A stretch of 64,000 nucleotides of DNA from Taenia hydatigena. Lineage: Eukaryota > Platyhelminthes > Cestoda > Cyclophyllidea > Taeniidae. The translations under genes were made by a program, and so were the position numbers. A model generated the notes under the pieces. The model did not search any database, was not told the DNA's origin, and was given only the letters and a program-made list of their open reading frames with translations. Below, piece by piece: positions 13,301 through 25,806 of the stretch (position 1 is the first letter of the stretch; each line of letters starts with the position of its first letter). The DNA lies in assembly GCA_036345935.2 (NCBI GenBank), contig JADWOT020000007.1, forward strand, positions 11,266,099 through 11,330,098, given 5' to 3'.

Positions 13301-14279
13301 ATTCGCGCTCACACAAAGAAGGCTTGATCGTCGACACCTGCATGGACCGTACTACACACTGCGTAATAATGTCGACGAGGTTTGCGCACCACATGAGCTT
13401 GCGATTGGCTCTGCCATTGTCCTCGTTTGTGAAAATTTTTAGTGATTCATTCGAACTAGTCTTAAAAGCAAAAATGGATGTATCAAGCACAAAATTTGAC
13501 TTTCGGTGATATGCTTTAGCCATTGTAGTACAGGCGGGGTCAATAACGAACTGGTTGCTGCAAATGCAACTGCAGCAGTTTCCAGATGGCTGCTTCCCCA
13601 TTTCCTTTAGCCACAAGAACTTTCATAGGGCTCTTCTAATACCCGCCTACTTGAGAAGCATTTGCACCACATGAACCACCCACTCTACCCACCATGACGT
13701 GAATCATCTTCAGACACTAGCATCCAAACCGTTTATCAATTCTGAGTTAGTATCTCCAACGAACGCATTTAACCTAAAGTCAAATCACACATGCACCAAA
13801 AAAGCTTAGGTACATTCAAAACTTGCCACGTTTTGTGCCAACGTGTCGCAGTAGTGGCAATACGATAGCAAAATGCCGCGCACGCCTGGGTTGTACAGAC
13901 CATATTGTGTGGCAGAGTTATTACGAGATGCCATGGTAAGGTTGCTTAAAGGATATTGACATAAAACGAACCCATCTTGATTTGCTTTAAGGATTGCCTA
14001 TACTGCTCTCTTGCCTTAAGATGACTTATTTGGAGATTCGAATTATATCCCACTGTAGATATTCACGTGAGTAATTGCGCAGATTGCCGCGCCTTAACCA
14101 TCTACATCCAGCATGTTTAATCCGGTAGCAATGGTTCTGAGGTATTATAATGTAAGCACTTCAGCGATGTTTAGATCATAGTTCTTAAAATGCACGCGCC
14201 AATTCTTCTTTTAAACGGGTTATGAAAAAAGCAGAATGGTGCATTACGAGGGCAAGTCGTTTTGTTCAATACAATTCAG
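13301..14279. other. Intergenic stretch, one unsupported long frame
   Basis: A 115-codon minus frame spans 13269-13616 and a shorter plus frame overlaps it. Neither has a recognised domain, and the minus frame runs into the decayed edge of repeat R2, so I do not call a gene. Confidence 0.4.
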
Positions 14280-14591
14280 CGAATGCCAATAAGCATAAAA
14301 AATGGAGCTGTCAACGGATACAGCACAGAAGTGCTGATTGAAGATTACTCAGCACCTCGTAGAAGCAGTGGGAGCAGCAAAATTGACGATTATTCAAGAT
14401 CCACACAAATAAGCGATCCACGTGAGGAATGGCCCACCCATCATCCGTGGCAGCGATCCTCAAACCGAAAAACATCCACGTACCTGTCGAAAGAAATGCG
14501 ACGACTAATGATATTTTTGAACAAGATGACGCTCTCCGATAATCTTACCGACAGAATAGGCAGATTTATGCTTGGTCTGACAGTGGCGTAG
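14280..14591 (+). CDS. Candidate terminal exon, unidentified hydrophilic protein
   Basis: I do not recognise this protein. A consensus-like acceptor (AATTCAG) at 14279 opens a frame of 103 codons ending in TAG at 14589-14591. The product is hydrophilic and rich in Ser, Arg and Asp in its first two thirds (for example APRRSSGSSKIDDYSR), followed by a probable amphipathic helix (LSKEMRRLMIFLNKM) and a short basic/hydrophobic tail. The composition looks coding: few rare residues, no stops, low cysteine. No upstream exon was found within reach and no start codon context stands out, so it is called as the last exon of a gene whose other exons lie upstream or are unrecognised. A chance open frame remains possible. 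Confidence 0.42.
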   Translation, partial: RMPISIKNGAVNGYSTEVLIEDYSAPRRSSGSSKIDDYSRSTQISDPREEWPTHHPWQRSSNRKTSTYLSKEMRRLMIFLNKMTLSDNLTDRIGRFMLGLTVA

Positions 14592-17499
14592 GCTGCACGT
14601 TGACATCTCGATCATAGGAGGATTCCGTTACCTCGTCTTAGGTTTGTTCGAATAGCGTCTGTCGAAGTTGCATAGGGAGTAATTTTTGTTTATTGATGGA
14701 GGTTGTTACAGCCATGCCGATTTCACTAAATGAAAATAATACTGGAAAAATTCGATAATGCAAATGTTGCCGAGCAATTACTTAGAACTGAGAAACATAA
14801 TATCTAGCGATTCCTTTTATGAAACATAAATACCTAACTTGAAAAGACACAAAACGCATCGCAACAACTACTGATTATCAGCTCATTAGTACCAAAAAAC
14901 GCATGGGGTGATGATATAGTTAAATTTCAAACTAAGCTTATTCAGCAATGTTTCGAAACTAATCAGAGGCAACAGCAAAACAAACACATTCATGTCCACA
15001 TCAATGGATAAAAATCCAGCAAAGATAAAACATGAAAAGTGAAAGACGCTATAATTTCGAAAAGTAGAAGTCACACGGCCAAACTGAGGGGATAATAGTA
15101 TGCACAAAGAAGGAAAAACTCAGCAGATAATGTAATAATAAAATGATTAGTAAATAAATAAGATAAGCGAGCCATGTAGAAAAGGCAATATCGGCGCCAA
15201 CGTGCTTAGTAGGTGTTATGCTTCAATTCGCACTGGCATGTGCGCCTGCCACGATGACGGATAAGAGAGGGCTGTGGAGGATGCGTGATGGCGAATGGTG
15301 AATGGAATGATGTAAGAATGGGTCCCGATGGTGAGCGGATAAGAGAGGAAAAGATATCATTATAAGCACTAATGCTTCTATTTGTTATTATCATATAGCA
15401 CAGGTGCGGTTGTTGTAATCGCGTTCAATGTCGTGAATATGGACATAGATGCCATGCTTGATCTGTGCTCCTAATTTCTTTGGGCCCATTTCCGTCTGCG
15501 TAGTGGCTGTCAATTTTGCCCCACAATTACTTTCAACGCTGCGTGGACAATGAACGACCTTGGTTTTGGCGAAAAATTCCTAGGTTGCAAAAAGAGCAGT
15601 CGTCGTCACAATTCTTTAAACACTAAGCAATTATTAATTGACACTGAATTTAGTAATTTATAAAACTTTCAGTCAAAGGTCGTGGTCCTACGCGAGTCAA
15701 ACGGCATCTGCAGACGCTCTTGTAAGTAACAATGCATCTATTTTCAACGGTTTTCCAATTCGGTGAAAGTGCATCCAAGTTCTGAGACGGCTATGATTTC
15801 GTAGTCGTAATCATGCATATTTTGAACTCCCAACACTTTCTTATCGCAGGTAATATTTATTCGGTTTCAAGTCAAATCTTCGATGTAAGGTGGAGTGTGA
15901 GACCACGCTTTGATCCATTCGACTTAGTTCATTGCTGACCTTATGCCAAAAGGTGTTATCTTTACTTGCATCTCTCAGTGTGCTAAGAGCGCAAACATTC
16001 CTCCTTCCCTTTGAACGACAGCACCTTTGGTTAACATTCCAGCCCAGCAAGTTTACTTGAATCACACACAATCTTTAAAGAGTTTATTTATCTCTCAGTT
16101 CTCAATGGTACGCATTGTGCACCCACGAAGATATGCACTTCTTCACAAACTATATCATTACTTGTAAGGGTAACTGATGACAAGCGAGAATTTTGCTCAT
16201 TGTACTACTTTGCACACAATGCATTGAATGCGTTCCTCGTCTCGAGTTACTCGTGTTAAGACTGGCTATTAGCTTGGAGGATTAAGCTCAGCCAAAATGC
16301 TAACATTTAAAAAAACGCGCCTATTTCTGCAAGAGATTCACATTCCTTAGAGGGTAAACCCGATTCTTGATTTCCGAAGATCTGATTAGTCTGAAGAATG
16401 TTATTTATAGCTTAACCAACCATCCTGTCGTGTACTTAGCATCGGAGAATATTGTTGCCTGGACGGCTTCCATATTGATAGTTCCACAAGTGCATGCATC
16501 CAGGTCATCGATGCTAGTGCGCAGTGTCTAACCGTCTTCTTCCATCTTAATTACGATGTTCCTCATACTTACAAGGGTTTTATATTTGTTGGCATCACCT
16601 GCCATCTTATTTGTTAGCTTTGTCTTAATGGAAAAGGATATTATTAACTGTATCATCAATGCATGAAGCTTCGTGCGCCGCTTTATTCCACTTGCCAATC
16701 TTCTGTGGCATTTCGTCTGCGCAAATGTCGTAGACTTAAGTTGGCCTCCCAAGTATAGATGCGTCAATTCTTCCAGAAGTTAATTTGTGCCATTTGTGAC
16801 AGCCAAGTAAACAAGATACGTCATTGCGGCTGCACCATCATGGCATGACTTTAACTTGAATTTGTGCCTACAGACGTCTTCAAAATATGACAATCAAAGC
16901 GTTGCAACTTTTGATCGCGGCATTTGTCACTTTGCACCTTACCAAGTCGTTAGTTGTCGAAATCCAAAGACGAAGTGACAGCTGCTGAGGCACAAGAAAG
17001 AATTGGCTTTGAGGTTTATCCAGCGTATAAGTTCACTTATAATGTGTTTTAATTGAGAAGAGTTACTGTCACCTCAGAAATGACCAGTCATAAAAGCGTG
17101 TAATCCCACAAGTATCCATGCCTAATTTAAAATTGTATACAATGTGAAGATTGAATGGAATATCGGTAAAAAATAAGACGGCGAGAACTGTAAAGGAGCA
17201 AAGTTGTCTAATATGGTGAGTGAATTGGCATAAAATCAGGTAATTATAATAAAGTGTTGACAAGAAAGAAATGAACTCTGAGTGATTAGCATATGAAATT
17301 GCTTGTAGTTGGAGAGTCACGGACGCGTGACCGTAGGTAGAAAGGAGTGCAGCGGTGGCCAAGCGGTGACGAGAGTCATTTAAAGATGGGTGATTCAAAT
17401 GTGCATGTCCTCGTGGGCACATGGCCGCATGGAAGTAAACGACAGCGTCAATGTGCGTATTTGATTGTTTCGCGATGGTGCAGTGGAGACTGCAGCACA
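14592..17499. other. Intergenic stretch, no gene recognised
   Basis: Nothing with family resemblance was found on either strand. A 150-codon minus frame at 17069-17521 lacks any recognisable domain and is treated as chance. The segment around 17350-17410 faintly resembles tRNA A and B boxes but folds poorly. Confidence 0.4.
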
Positions 17500-18500
17500 G
17501 AATAGGACAGCACCACAACATCAGAGTGCAGAGGCGCAGGACGCGCAGCTAATTGCAGGTATAAGTGTAGCGAGACGGCTGCACTTGAGAGGTCAGCCAG
17601 AGAGGTGGGATGGCTTATTGACAGCCTACTGAAATAGAAAGCGAGTAGCGTGCGCATAGATGTGTGTGATTAGGGATGAGCAATTCAGCTGAGGATGAAT
17701 GAGACAAAAAGAAGGAAAGGAAATAAAATGGGTAATAGTGAGCGTGGAGAATTAGACGAAACGCAGGGGAGATATGCAAAAGACGAGTTATGTTAGAGGC
17801 TGTTGAGTAGCGATGGTGTAGCGGTCAGGGAGCAAGTGAAAGCTACTCAAGGCCGTGGTTTGCGTGGTGGGCATCGCTTCTCGGCTCTCTGAGCTAAGAT
17901 CATGTGTAGTATCTGTTCTTTGCAGTGTAATTTCTGCAACGGTCCCTAATTTGGGACCAATGAAATTACCTGTATTTTTCCAACTAGGACGGGTGCTGTG
18001 AGCTTGCTCAACCCCGTCCACGGGTCGGCCTCGTATTGCATTAATGAATACCAAGATAGAGGGAGACAGCGTGGAATGCGTGCATGTGTGGAGCGCGTCC
18101 TGCAGCTGGTCGTTTTGCAATGCGCATGTACGTGTGTACGAGGGGAAGGGATTGAGTAGGGACTGCTCTCCCCGCAAGGCACTCTGCGTCACACCACGAC
18201 ATCGCCTTCTCTCGCAGCTCAAAACAGCGCCGCTCCTCAGCAAACAGAAGAGCATTGCGCACGAAACCGCATCTATCCACTTGCTCAATCCCGCCGCATA
18301 CCGGATGTCCGCTGTGTGGATTGCGAAGGCTGCTCAGGAGTGCGGAGTGTTGAGGCTGGATCGAAGGGGGCAGTCTCGAGGTTCCTTGCTCCTTTTCAAA
18401 TTGTTATTTTCGTCAATATTATCCTCATTTACTAGCAGTTCACTCATGCACTGCAATAGTTTTATTGCTTTCAATGCGCCTTTGGAGTGAGGGGCAGTGG
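17500..18500. other. CpG-rich island with long open frames on both strands
   Basis: This kilobase is visibly richer in G+C and CpG than its surroundings. It carries overlapping open frames in several registers: minus 17788-18288 (166 codons), plus 18044-18490 (148 codons), and minus 17946-18182 and 18041-18280. No product is recognisable, and open frames in multiple registers are what a low-stop GC-rich composition produces by itself. A promoter-type island or an old GC-rich insertion would both fit. I do not call a gene. Confidence 0.35.
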
Positions 18501-20744
18501 AGTGGTTTGAGCCTTGTACTGGACAACAACCCTTTGAAGTGGTAAGACATCATAAAAAATTACGTAGATGCTGCTGATGACAGCAAGTATCCTGAAAACC
18601 GATTTCCAGTTTTGCAGCAATTCCATTTTTGGGGTTAGAAATTATAACATCAGTGCTCTGACACGCAAATGCCACATAAGGGAAAGGAGATATCCATTTG
18701 ACGCTGGCAGTGAAGTGCTAAGGAAAAACATGCAAAAATAAGTCCAGGATATTCTTGAGTCCGTAGGGTGCAGCATCAAAAGTTCCCCTGACCGCAGTGC
18801 TTAGAAGCTAAATTGCAATATAAACAGGAAAGAGACCATTCAATCACTATTGCAAGTTCATGAGTTGCTGATCGATTTTCCTACGTGAATAACCAAACGC
18901 CAGTTAAGCGTCGTTCGCTTCCACAATTTGCAGAATCGGACCATGGTCAAGAGAGCTGCTTTCAAGTTAATAGAGCTAAAAGCAGCTCCTTTTTACCGAC
19001 CTATTTTGGACTGTGAATCATCGCTATGCATACCTTGGATCACCTTCATCAATACCCGCTCATTTTGTTAGATTTTTCCGCAGACCTCAGCGACTTCTTC
19101 AAGGCCTTCTCTTACGCCTTGAATTAAACCATTTCCATCACCTCAGAAGGATGAGCTATGAAAAACTGCATGATAAATCGTCTTTTGAATGCGGGGGTTG
19201 TTTCAGTGCCGAAGTCAAGTTAGATGCTAAACGAATCCGCGCACACGGGGTCGGTCTAGAAACAGTGCTCTCCATGCTGTCACAAATATCTTTCGTAACT
19301 GAAGATAGGAAGCTTGCATGCTAATGGGATTATCTGGTGGACTAGAAGCCGTGTGGATGCACTATAACCTCGTGGTCAGTTTAATGCAAGATTGAAGTGG
19401 CGTGCGCTGGCTGCATTGGCCACTAGCGCCGGTGGATGCATTCGAATCAAATCCCTTCTTAATGTCCACAGAAGCGAAGATACAGATAGAAGGGAATTAA
19501 AACACGGAAAAATAGGGTTATTTTTACTCCGTTTAGGGCACATCATGGGGGTAAGTGCATTGTTGTACTCCTACCACTTTACCATGTATGCATTTTTCTG
19601 CCATCAATTATTTAGAAGCCCCTTCACTGGACTTAGTCCACTTAGAATGTAAATGCACATACATTTGGAGGATTGTTCCAAATTCACACTCCGATTATCA
19701 GTAATGTTGAGAGTAGTCTACATACACAAATAAGTAGAGTCTGGCACTGTTGATGGGAAATATACTGGCGTATGTATAAGAGGATGTGCGAGGAGGAATT
19801 GACTTGTCATTGTTGACATTGGGATAGATGTTGCAGAAAAGTTTATGCACAGAAGGAGTAGGGATAGGAGTATGGACACGAGAATTTTGTAGTCGCCTAC
19901 ATTCCTGGTATCCTCATTGCTCGGAGGTAACCTAACAGCTCCGTAAGCATTGGCTGTGTCTTCTTCCTTTTCTGTATATTTTCTCTCCACTCCCCATCCA
20001 TGCAATGCTTCGTTCTGCTTTTTGCTTCACAACTGCATTTACGGAGACGAAGGGCTAATGAGAGAATGGATTTTCGTATTTCATAATGCGCGTAAATGAA
20101 CACGGACGATGTCGATGCGGTGATGGATGTGTTACGACACGAGTTACAAGATTTTTATTTGCACACTTTGTAGTGGTGCCCCACTTCATTTATTTGTTCA
20201 TTAGATATCCACGCTTCGAATGCCAATTGGTTTCTGAACGTGGTATCGGCACCTTTGTCAAGAATTCCAACTCCTACCTTTTGGTCCCATTGATTTTTTA
20301 AAAACAAGTAGCACATAAATGCATGCCAGTGTAAGTTAACCACAGGTTAGCAAGTTTCTCGACCTTTAAAAGGTTTGCAGGCACGGTATACGGTGGCTAA
20401 AGTGGCCGATGATAGCCACCTCCTCTTCCCCTCAGTGCAGCATTCTGTTTGCTAATTCTTCCCTCCATAACGAGGTGAGGCTAGGAACACAGAGCTGTGG
20501 AGCTTATTAAGAGTACGAACCTAAGGGATATGTCGCGTCCCATGTACGCACACTGAGGGTCACGATGGGTGTCATTTCTTACGGGATTCACCTGTGCTCA
20601 TTCAAAGGGGAATTTCGCAGCCGTATGGAGCATGTTCGCTTACCTTTATTCGAAGGCGGGAGGATAGAATGAACCCCACACAAGGCTGGGTTAGCATTGG
20701 TGCTCCTTTGCGTGCATGCTAAAACACGATCGCAACAAATCACG
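18501..20744. other. Intergenic stretch, no gene recognised
   Basis: A 103-codon plus frame at 19013-19324 and an 86-codon frame at 19392-19652 have no domain resemblance. No RNA gene or repeat partner was seen. Confidence 0.4.
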
Positions 20745-21350
20745 TCATAACCCTTTAATCTGTTATTGGATTCTCACACCCTACTCGATAAAATACTACA
20801 CTTTTAAATAAAAAATCTTTGTCTTCCATTTTCCAAAATATCCATCTAACTTATAAATGCATTAAGATAAGTTAGCCATTTTACTTGTGTCCTGCGCCCC
20901 AATACTCGAAAGAAAATTGGACCACAATATTTAAAACTGATGGTTTCGGTGGACCGGTGACGAAATCATAAGCAGTTGATAGAGAAATGGAATTTGTTTT
21001 GTCAATTGATTATTTAATTCAATGTAGGTGCGATCAGACCACAGGTTGTGCTGCTTAAATGGCATTAGCAAGTTAATTTCTTGTCTCTTAATCTGCTCGC
21101 CGTTTGTGAGTATGGCAGCATGCAAAGGCCATGATATCGATACCTCCTGAATGGATGCCTCGCATTTTCTGCAATGCAGGCAAGTTAGTCTGCAGAAGTT
21201 TTTTGTTTAAAAGGCACAGAAGCCATACTGACAGCCTCTTAAATTTTATATTCATTATCACTATATGTTCCAATATAAAAATTTCGGGAGGACTCGGAAT
21301 GCGTAAATTGCAATAACCAAACTCTTATAATCCAAAATGTCAGGCTGGAT
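20745..21350 (+). repeat. Dispersed repeat R3, copy A
   Basis: Matches 28725-29545 in the same orientation. Both copies begin with a CTGTTATTGGAT-type block, contain TTTAAAAC near the middle followed by a GG(A/T)(C/T)CGGTGG block, and end with AAAATGTCAGGCTG (21335 and 29528). The other copy carries additional sequence in its right half. No coding content is recognisable in either. Confidence 0.78.
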
Positions 21351-24300
21351 CCCATCTAGCGATTTCGCCAAACAGACACACATCATACGCGTATCTAATT
21401 TTTTTCTTCCGAAATCAAATTAGGTGTTTTTAATTAAAATTGAATCGCAAAAAGCAAGTTCTAGCATGCTTCAGTCGATTTACATCTCGATAGCATTAAT
21501 CGCTATGCACCTCGCTTATGCATAGTGAGTAGCAGTGAATAGCATCTCCCCAACAATAAAACCTGCTAGTTTTGTTCGAGGTAATCGAAAAGCATCTTCT
21601 GGTGACTTCAAAATCCAATACATTCATTTTTGCCCCTAATACCTACTACCAATCATGGCTTACCATAATAAGGCTATCCTTTCGCAAATACCAGTAAGAG
21701 CTCCTGTTCGCATTAAAAACTCGAGGGCTAATTAGTCTATCATCCTTAGAACCACTAAACTGAATTGAGAGTTCAGACAAATGGCCTCAAATAAGGTCAA
21801 ATTCATCAGAATAATCGTCAGTGAAGGATGGCAACCACAGCTGACTTAGTCGTCGCGCTACGGACTACGCCATGGCAAGGCAGTCTTCGCATTTACCATT
21901 AAACGATTTCTACCATAACTGAGTTTAAATGTGGTTCATTATTCGGGTTAAGCGATTAGTTAGCATTCCTGACAATCGGGCTACCTAATTCTTGGACCAG
22001 GATTAATAAACTACGAATGTATTTAGAACGGCCTAGAACTCATGCCAGTTGGCACCCGTATCCGTGCGTTTCTTCTAACTGTGGTAGTATTTGATCTAGT
22101 CTAAGCATACAATTCCTGTCCACATTCTCCTTGTCACTCTCCTGTAGGTAGTGGTGTAATTTTGGTAACAAGTTTGCCTTTCAACCATCGAGTCTCTGTG
22201 CATACTTAACAGCTGTCAGTAAGTGTGAGGCGGCTTTGAATGGGTGGTGTCAGATCAGCTAGAAGAAATTTTTAGCAAGGCCATGTATTTTTACAGTCAA
22301 TCACTTTATATTTGCAAAAATCAACATAATTTTTCCAATTTAGCCATTATAAGTATTGAGTTTGATGGATCCGGAGTAAGCATGCCCACAACATCTCCTT
22401 AAAAATTGCACCTTCCAAAGAAATCATATACTTCATAGATTCCAGGATGCCCTGTCCCAATCCAAATGCCTAAATTGCAGGTGCTTACAGGATTTGCATT
22501 ACAATGCTGGGGCGCTCCAATCATTTGAGAGCTGCACCCACCTTAGATGCATCAAGCTTAATGCGCCTACTGTCCTCCAACCGTTCCGTCTTTCGATGGT
22601 GGCATTTGAGTGCTGCACCACATGAGCCTGTAAAATGCAAAATACATCTTTTAACATTTGCCAATCAGCAGGAAATCTAAAAATCGAAGGTAGTTCGACA
22701 TCTCCGAGAAACGCTTAGAGCGAAATTTGAGTGAGCTTCGTTGAAGAGTAGTCAGCTGGCGTGTCGTTGCCGACTTTAATTTCGTTCAAATTTGCAACAT
22801 GTTTAAGACTTGCCCATCGACTTTGAACCTGAAATCGAAATCATGTATAGAAAGTGATGCTATAACTTGATACAGCATTAGCGTAAATTAATAGTGTTTT
22901 AGGAGTTTCCGTGTAGCCAAACTTTACATGGACACAAGTAAAAATTGAATATGCTTTCATAAGTCATCTTTCGCTAAAATAGGATGCTTCACAAATTTCA
23001 AAGCACTCGCAAACTTCCACAACTTTCAAAGTAACCGGGTATTGTTGTCACTTCTTCCTTATCAACCCTAAAAGCAGTAGTAATATATCCCCTTATTTGG
23101 GGCCTGACAGAATTGATTGCCTACACTTACATGTCTTAAATACGACCTACCCCTGGGCCTGAAAACACGATATTGAGGTTAGGGATGGGTGATCGCCTCC
23201 CACATAAGGCTCTGTTGCCACTACCCCTCCTCGTTCGTGACCGGGATCTCCTTTTCTAGAGTAGCCACCTAAACTTAGCTCATGTCCAGTCATTGTGGTA
23301 TCGTCTTTGCTTCCTGATTTATTGGATTGCTTTTAAGACTTAATCACGAATACAGGATTGAATGGCATTTGCTCAGAAAGGGTGGGATAAAATAAACAAT
23401 GTATCCTACAATATGTCATCGTTGTGGTCTGCGCTAACTCATGATTGCTAGATATTCCCTTTTCAATATATAAAAAAGCGAAAAAGTGGGACAACTGATG
23501 ATTGAGCTATAGCAAGTTTGGACGATGAGACTGGTAAGTGGATGGAGGGATCTGGATGCACATTTTAATCCGCGTGGATGCAGGAGCCTCAGGTGGATGG
23601 CTGCCTTGTCCGATCCGAGGCCAGCTCTTCACTCTTGTTCAATGCGCCACTCAAGGGCTCCTGCTACTGCTGCTGATGATGACGGTGATGCCATGACTAC
23701 GCGCAGCCAGATCAAAACGCCTCGAAAAGGATGTCTTTGTGGCTGTTTCTCACCTGGCAGTGTCAACATTTAATCGGATCCTTACTACATTGTCAAATTA
23801 AAAGCATCAGAAGGAAAGCATGAGCAAATGCTAGCCAAATTCTGTAAATTTTCAATAGTTTGGTGAGGAAGACGGTGCAATTTCCGATGTATTTCACTGC
23901 AGTGTCATGCTGCCAGAGGCTAAGTTCCTGTTAACATGAAGCGTTCCAGGGTATTAACAGACGCGGCATTAGGTTGATCCCGGAACGTCAACTTCTTTTA
24001 CAAGTTGCTTCCTAGTTGTGCGGATTCATGCTATTGCGAATCGTAAACAGTCTTTGCGCCAAAATTAATTTTCTGCTTGTAAGTATGCCAAACGTCGCTC
24101 ATGCTGCGCAGCTTGATTCCAATGAATTCAATGAAGCGCTGCGTTGGTCTGCATACATCGAAAGCTAACCACTTCTCATACGACCATTGAGCTCCTTTGG
24201 CTCGCTTGTGATGCAGCACACACCTCGGCTATCTCATTCCATCTAGTGTCATCAATGGAGCGCCACACACAGATCCACCCACATCTCCTCAATAAATGCA

Positions 24301-24583
24301 ACACCAAATGATGGCTAGCTGGCGTAAAGAAATGGCAGATGGCTGTGTGTGGGGTGAGAGTCGACTAGAGTGTTGTCTAGGGACATGATGGCACGATATG
24401 GTTAGCCGAAGGATGTACAATTTGCCCTTTGGCGTCTAAGTCTTGTTATTGCGTCCTCGGTTTCGACTTTTCTGACTTCTCCTTCTCACACTTCTCACGA
24501 GCCGCTGAGGTCTGATACGCTGAGAGACCTGACAGCACCGTAAAATGGCGCCATGCACGTCTTTATGCATCAAAATGAAATCT
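21351..24583. other. Intergenic stretch, no gene recognised
   Basis: An 82-codon plus frame at 23525-23773 has some Arg/Ala/Asp-rich composition but no splice sites or family resemblance. The rest is AT-rich with only short frames. Confidence 0.4.
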
Positions 24584-25282
24584 TCATGATGCAGTAGAAC
24601 AAATTGCACAGTAAGTGTCTAACACTAAATTAACCTTGGCAAATGCGATCCACTCTTCTTTGTCATCGTCTTCGCCTTCCCCTTCCTCTTCCGTCAGCTT
24701 TACAATCTCTTCTTTAAAGTCCAGTTCATGATCAGTAATGCCGAGTAGGTCATTAAACTGCCTGACAATGGAGTGTGGAATTTCACTAGGCGGCAGTCTT
24801 ATAAACTCCTCACGGACTGCAGACAGCAACCCTTTGCTGAGGCCAGCAAAGTAGGGATGCAAAAGAGCCTGCTGACCATTAATGCGAGACGGAGGGTCAT
24901 AAATCAAAAGCGCCTGCAAAAATGTCAAGCATAACAGCGTTACTATCAGAGCAACCAAGTTGATTTCATAGTGAATTACAGCGGCATCTGAGGATAGCAA
25001 TAAAATCCTAGAAGGATGTTATTAACAGTAAGAAACGGAGAACGATGTACGCTTTATGACAGCCACTTGCATTTAACAAATCAAGTCCCTCTGCGTCCAG
25101 TGCGCGCACGATCTTCCTTTGAGAGCATAGTCTATTTTCACGCCACAATGGAAGGGACTTGGAATGGTAATTCGGCAACTTGGTGACACCTGGCCAACCT
25201 TCCTCTGCTGGTGTCCCCATTACCCAAAATACGTGGAGAAGCTGTTGGATTTCTGAGTCAATGGGAAACGGTGGATCTTCCA
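24584..25282 (-). CDS. CDK1/2-like kinase, C-terminal exons (partial)
   Basis: Two minus-strand exons encode the end of the C-lobe of a cyclin-dependent kinase. The first (25282 to 25071) carries FPIDSEIQQL, GTPAEEGWPGVTKLPNY and LDAEGLDLLN. The second (24913 down to 24584 or to a donor at 24635) continues with LLIYDPPSRING and ALLHPYF. These match CDK subdomains X-XI (family FPGDSEIDQL, GTP..E.WP.V, GLDLL.(K)ML.YDP..RI, HPYF). They join in phase 0 across a 157-bp intron whose donor is GCAAGT and not GT. After HPYF comes an unusual tail of about 60 residues with an acidic run (EEEGEGEDDDKEE), whereas CDK1/2 normally stop soon after this point. The ATP-binding lobe, HRDLKP and the activation segment were searched for upstream on the minus strand and not found. 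The acceptor at 25283 (TAG) has a purine-rich flank and is weak. Repeat R5 begins 270 bp upstream, so the gene may be truncated or have distant exons. Confidence 0.72.
24914..25070 (-). other. GC-AG intron in the CDK-like gene
   Basis: The reading frames on both sides join only if the intron starts GCAAGT (at 25070) and ends TTTTTGCAG (at 24914). Using the nearest GT shifts the frame and meets a stop within a few codons. GCAAGT is the typical donor of the minor GC-AG class spliced by the U2 machinery. Confidence 0.65.
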
Positions 25283-25734
25283 CTAGGACATTTGCCTTCC
25301 CCTTCCACCTTCATTTGCTCTTTTATCCTCTCTTCCTGTCTTCTTATTTACGAGAACAGGCCTAGTCCATTTTGAAGAATAATTTCAAAGCAAAACAAAC
25401 CACTGAAGTGCAGCATAAGAAGTACGAAAGAATTCGTCACGAGAAAGACATTTTAATAGGTGCAAATGTTTTAGTGGGTGAAATCTCATCAACTCCTCCT
25501 ATGTAAAGCCCTCATTGAATTAATTAAAGTTGAATAGCAATGGTATTGAAAGTAGGCAGAGTCCAACTCACTTCTGACGACAAGTAATCAGGAATAGATG
25601 TGCTTAGGAAGCATATTTTAGCGCAAGTTGGAGAAAGGATAAGGGTGGAAAAGGAAGGCGGTCACGACTAGATGATGTAGTGCTTATCGAACTGAAAGCT
25701 AAGAATAGGGAGGCGTGCGAAGACCGACGCGTAT

Positions 25735-25806
25735 GGGCTCAGCCAGGATTTGAACCTGGGATCTCGCGCACCCGAAGCACGAATCATATTTGTAGACCAC
25801 AGAGCT
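25735..25806 (-). tRNA. tRNA-Pro (CGG), degenerate acceptor stem
   Basis: On the minus strand the anticodon arm CGTGC-TTCGGGT-GCGCG reads anticodon CGG (Pro), and the T arm CCAGG/CCTGG with loop TTCAAAT is perfect. The 3' acceptor CTGAGCC with discriminator C matches animal tRNA-Pro. The 5' strand reads AGCTCTG, which leaves mismatches at pairs 1-72 and 6-67, and the D loop is altered. The anticodon identity is therefore intact but the acceptor stem is damaged. It is probably a pseudogene inside duplication arm R5. Confidence 0.65.

Noticed and set aside
13269..13616. 115-codon minus frame
   Set aside because: Overlaps the decayed edge of repeat R2, has no domain, and the opposite strand is also open.
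17345..17415. tRNA-like segment with TGGCCAAGCGGT (A-box-like) and GATTCAAAT (B-box-like)
   Set aside because: No acceptor stem pairing and no clean anticodon arm. At most a remote tRNA relic.
17069..17521. 150-codon minus frame
   Set aside because: No domain, no splice context, unusual Cys/His/Leu composition and low-stop sequence; likely chance.
17788..18490. Overlapping long frames on both strands (166 and 148 codons)
   Set aside because: Several registers are open at once and no product is recognisable, as expected from GC-rich low-stop DNA.
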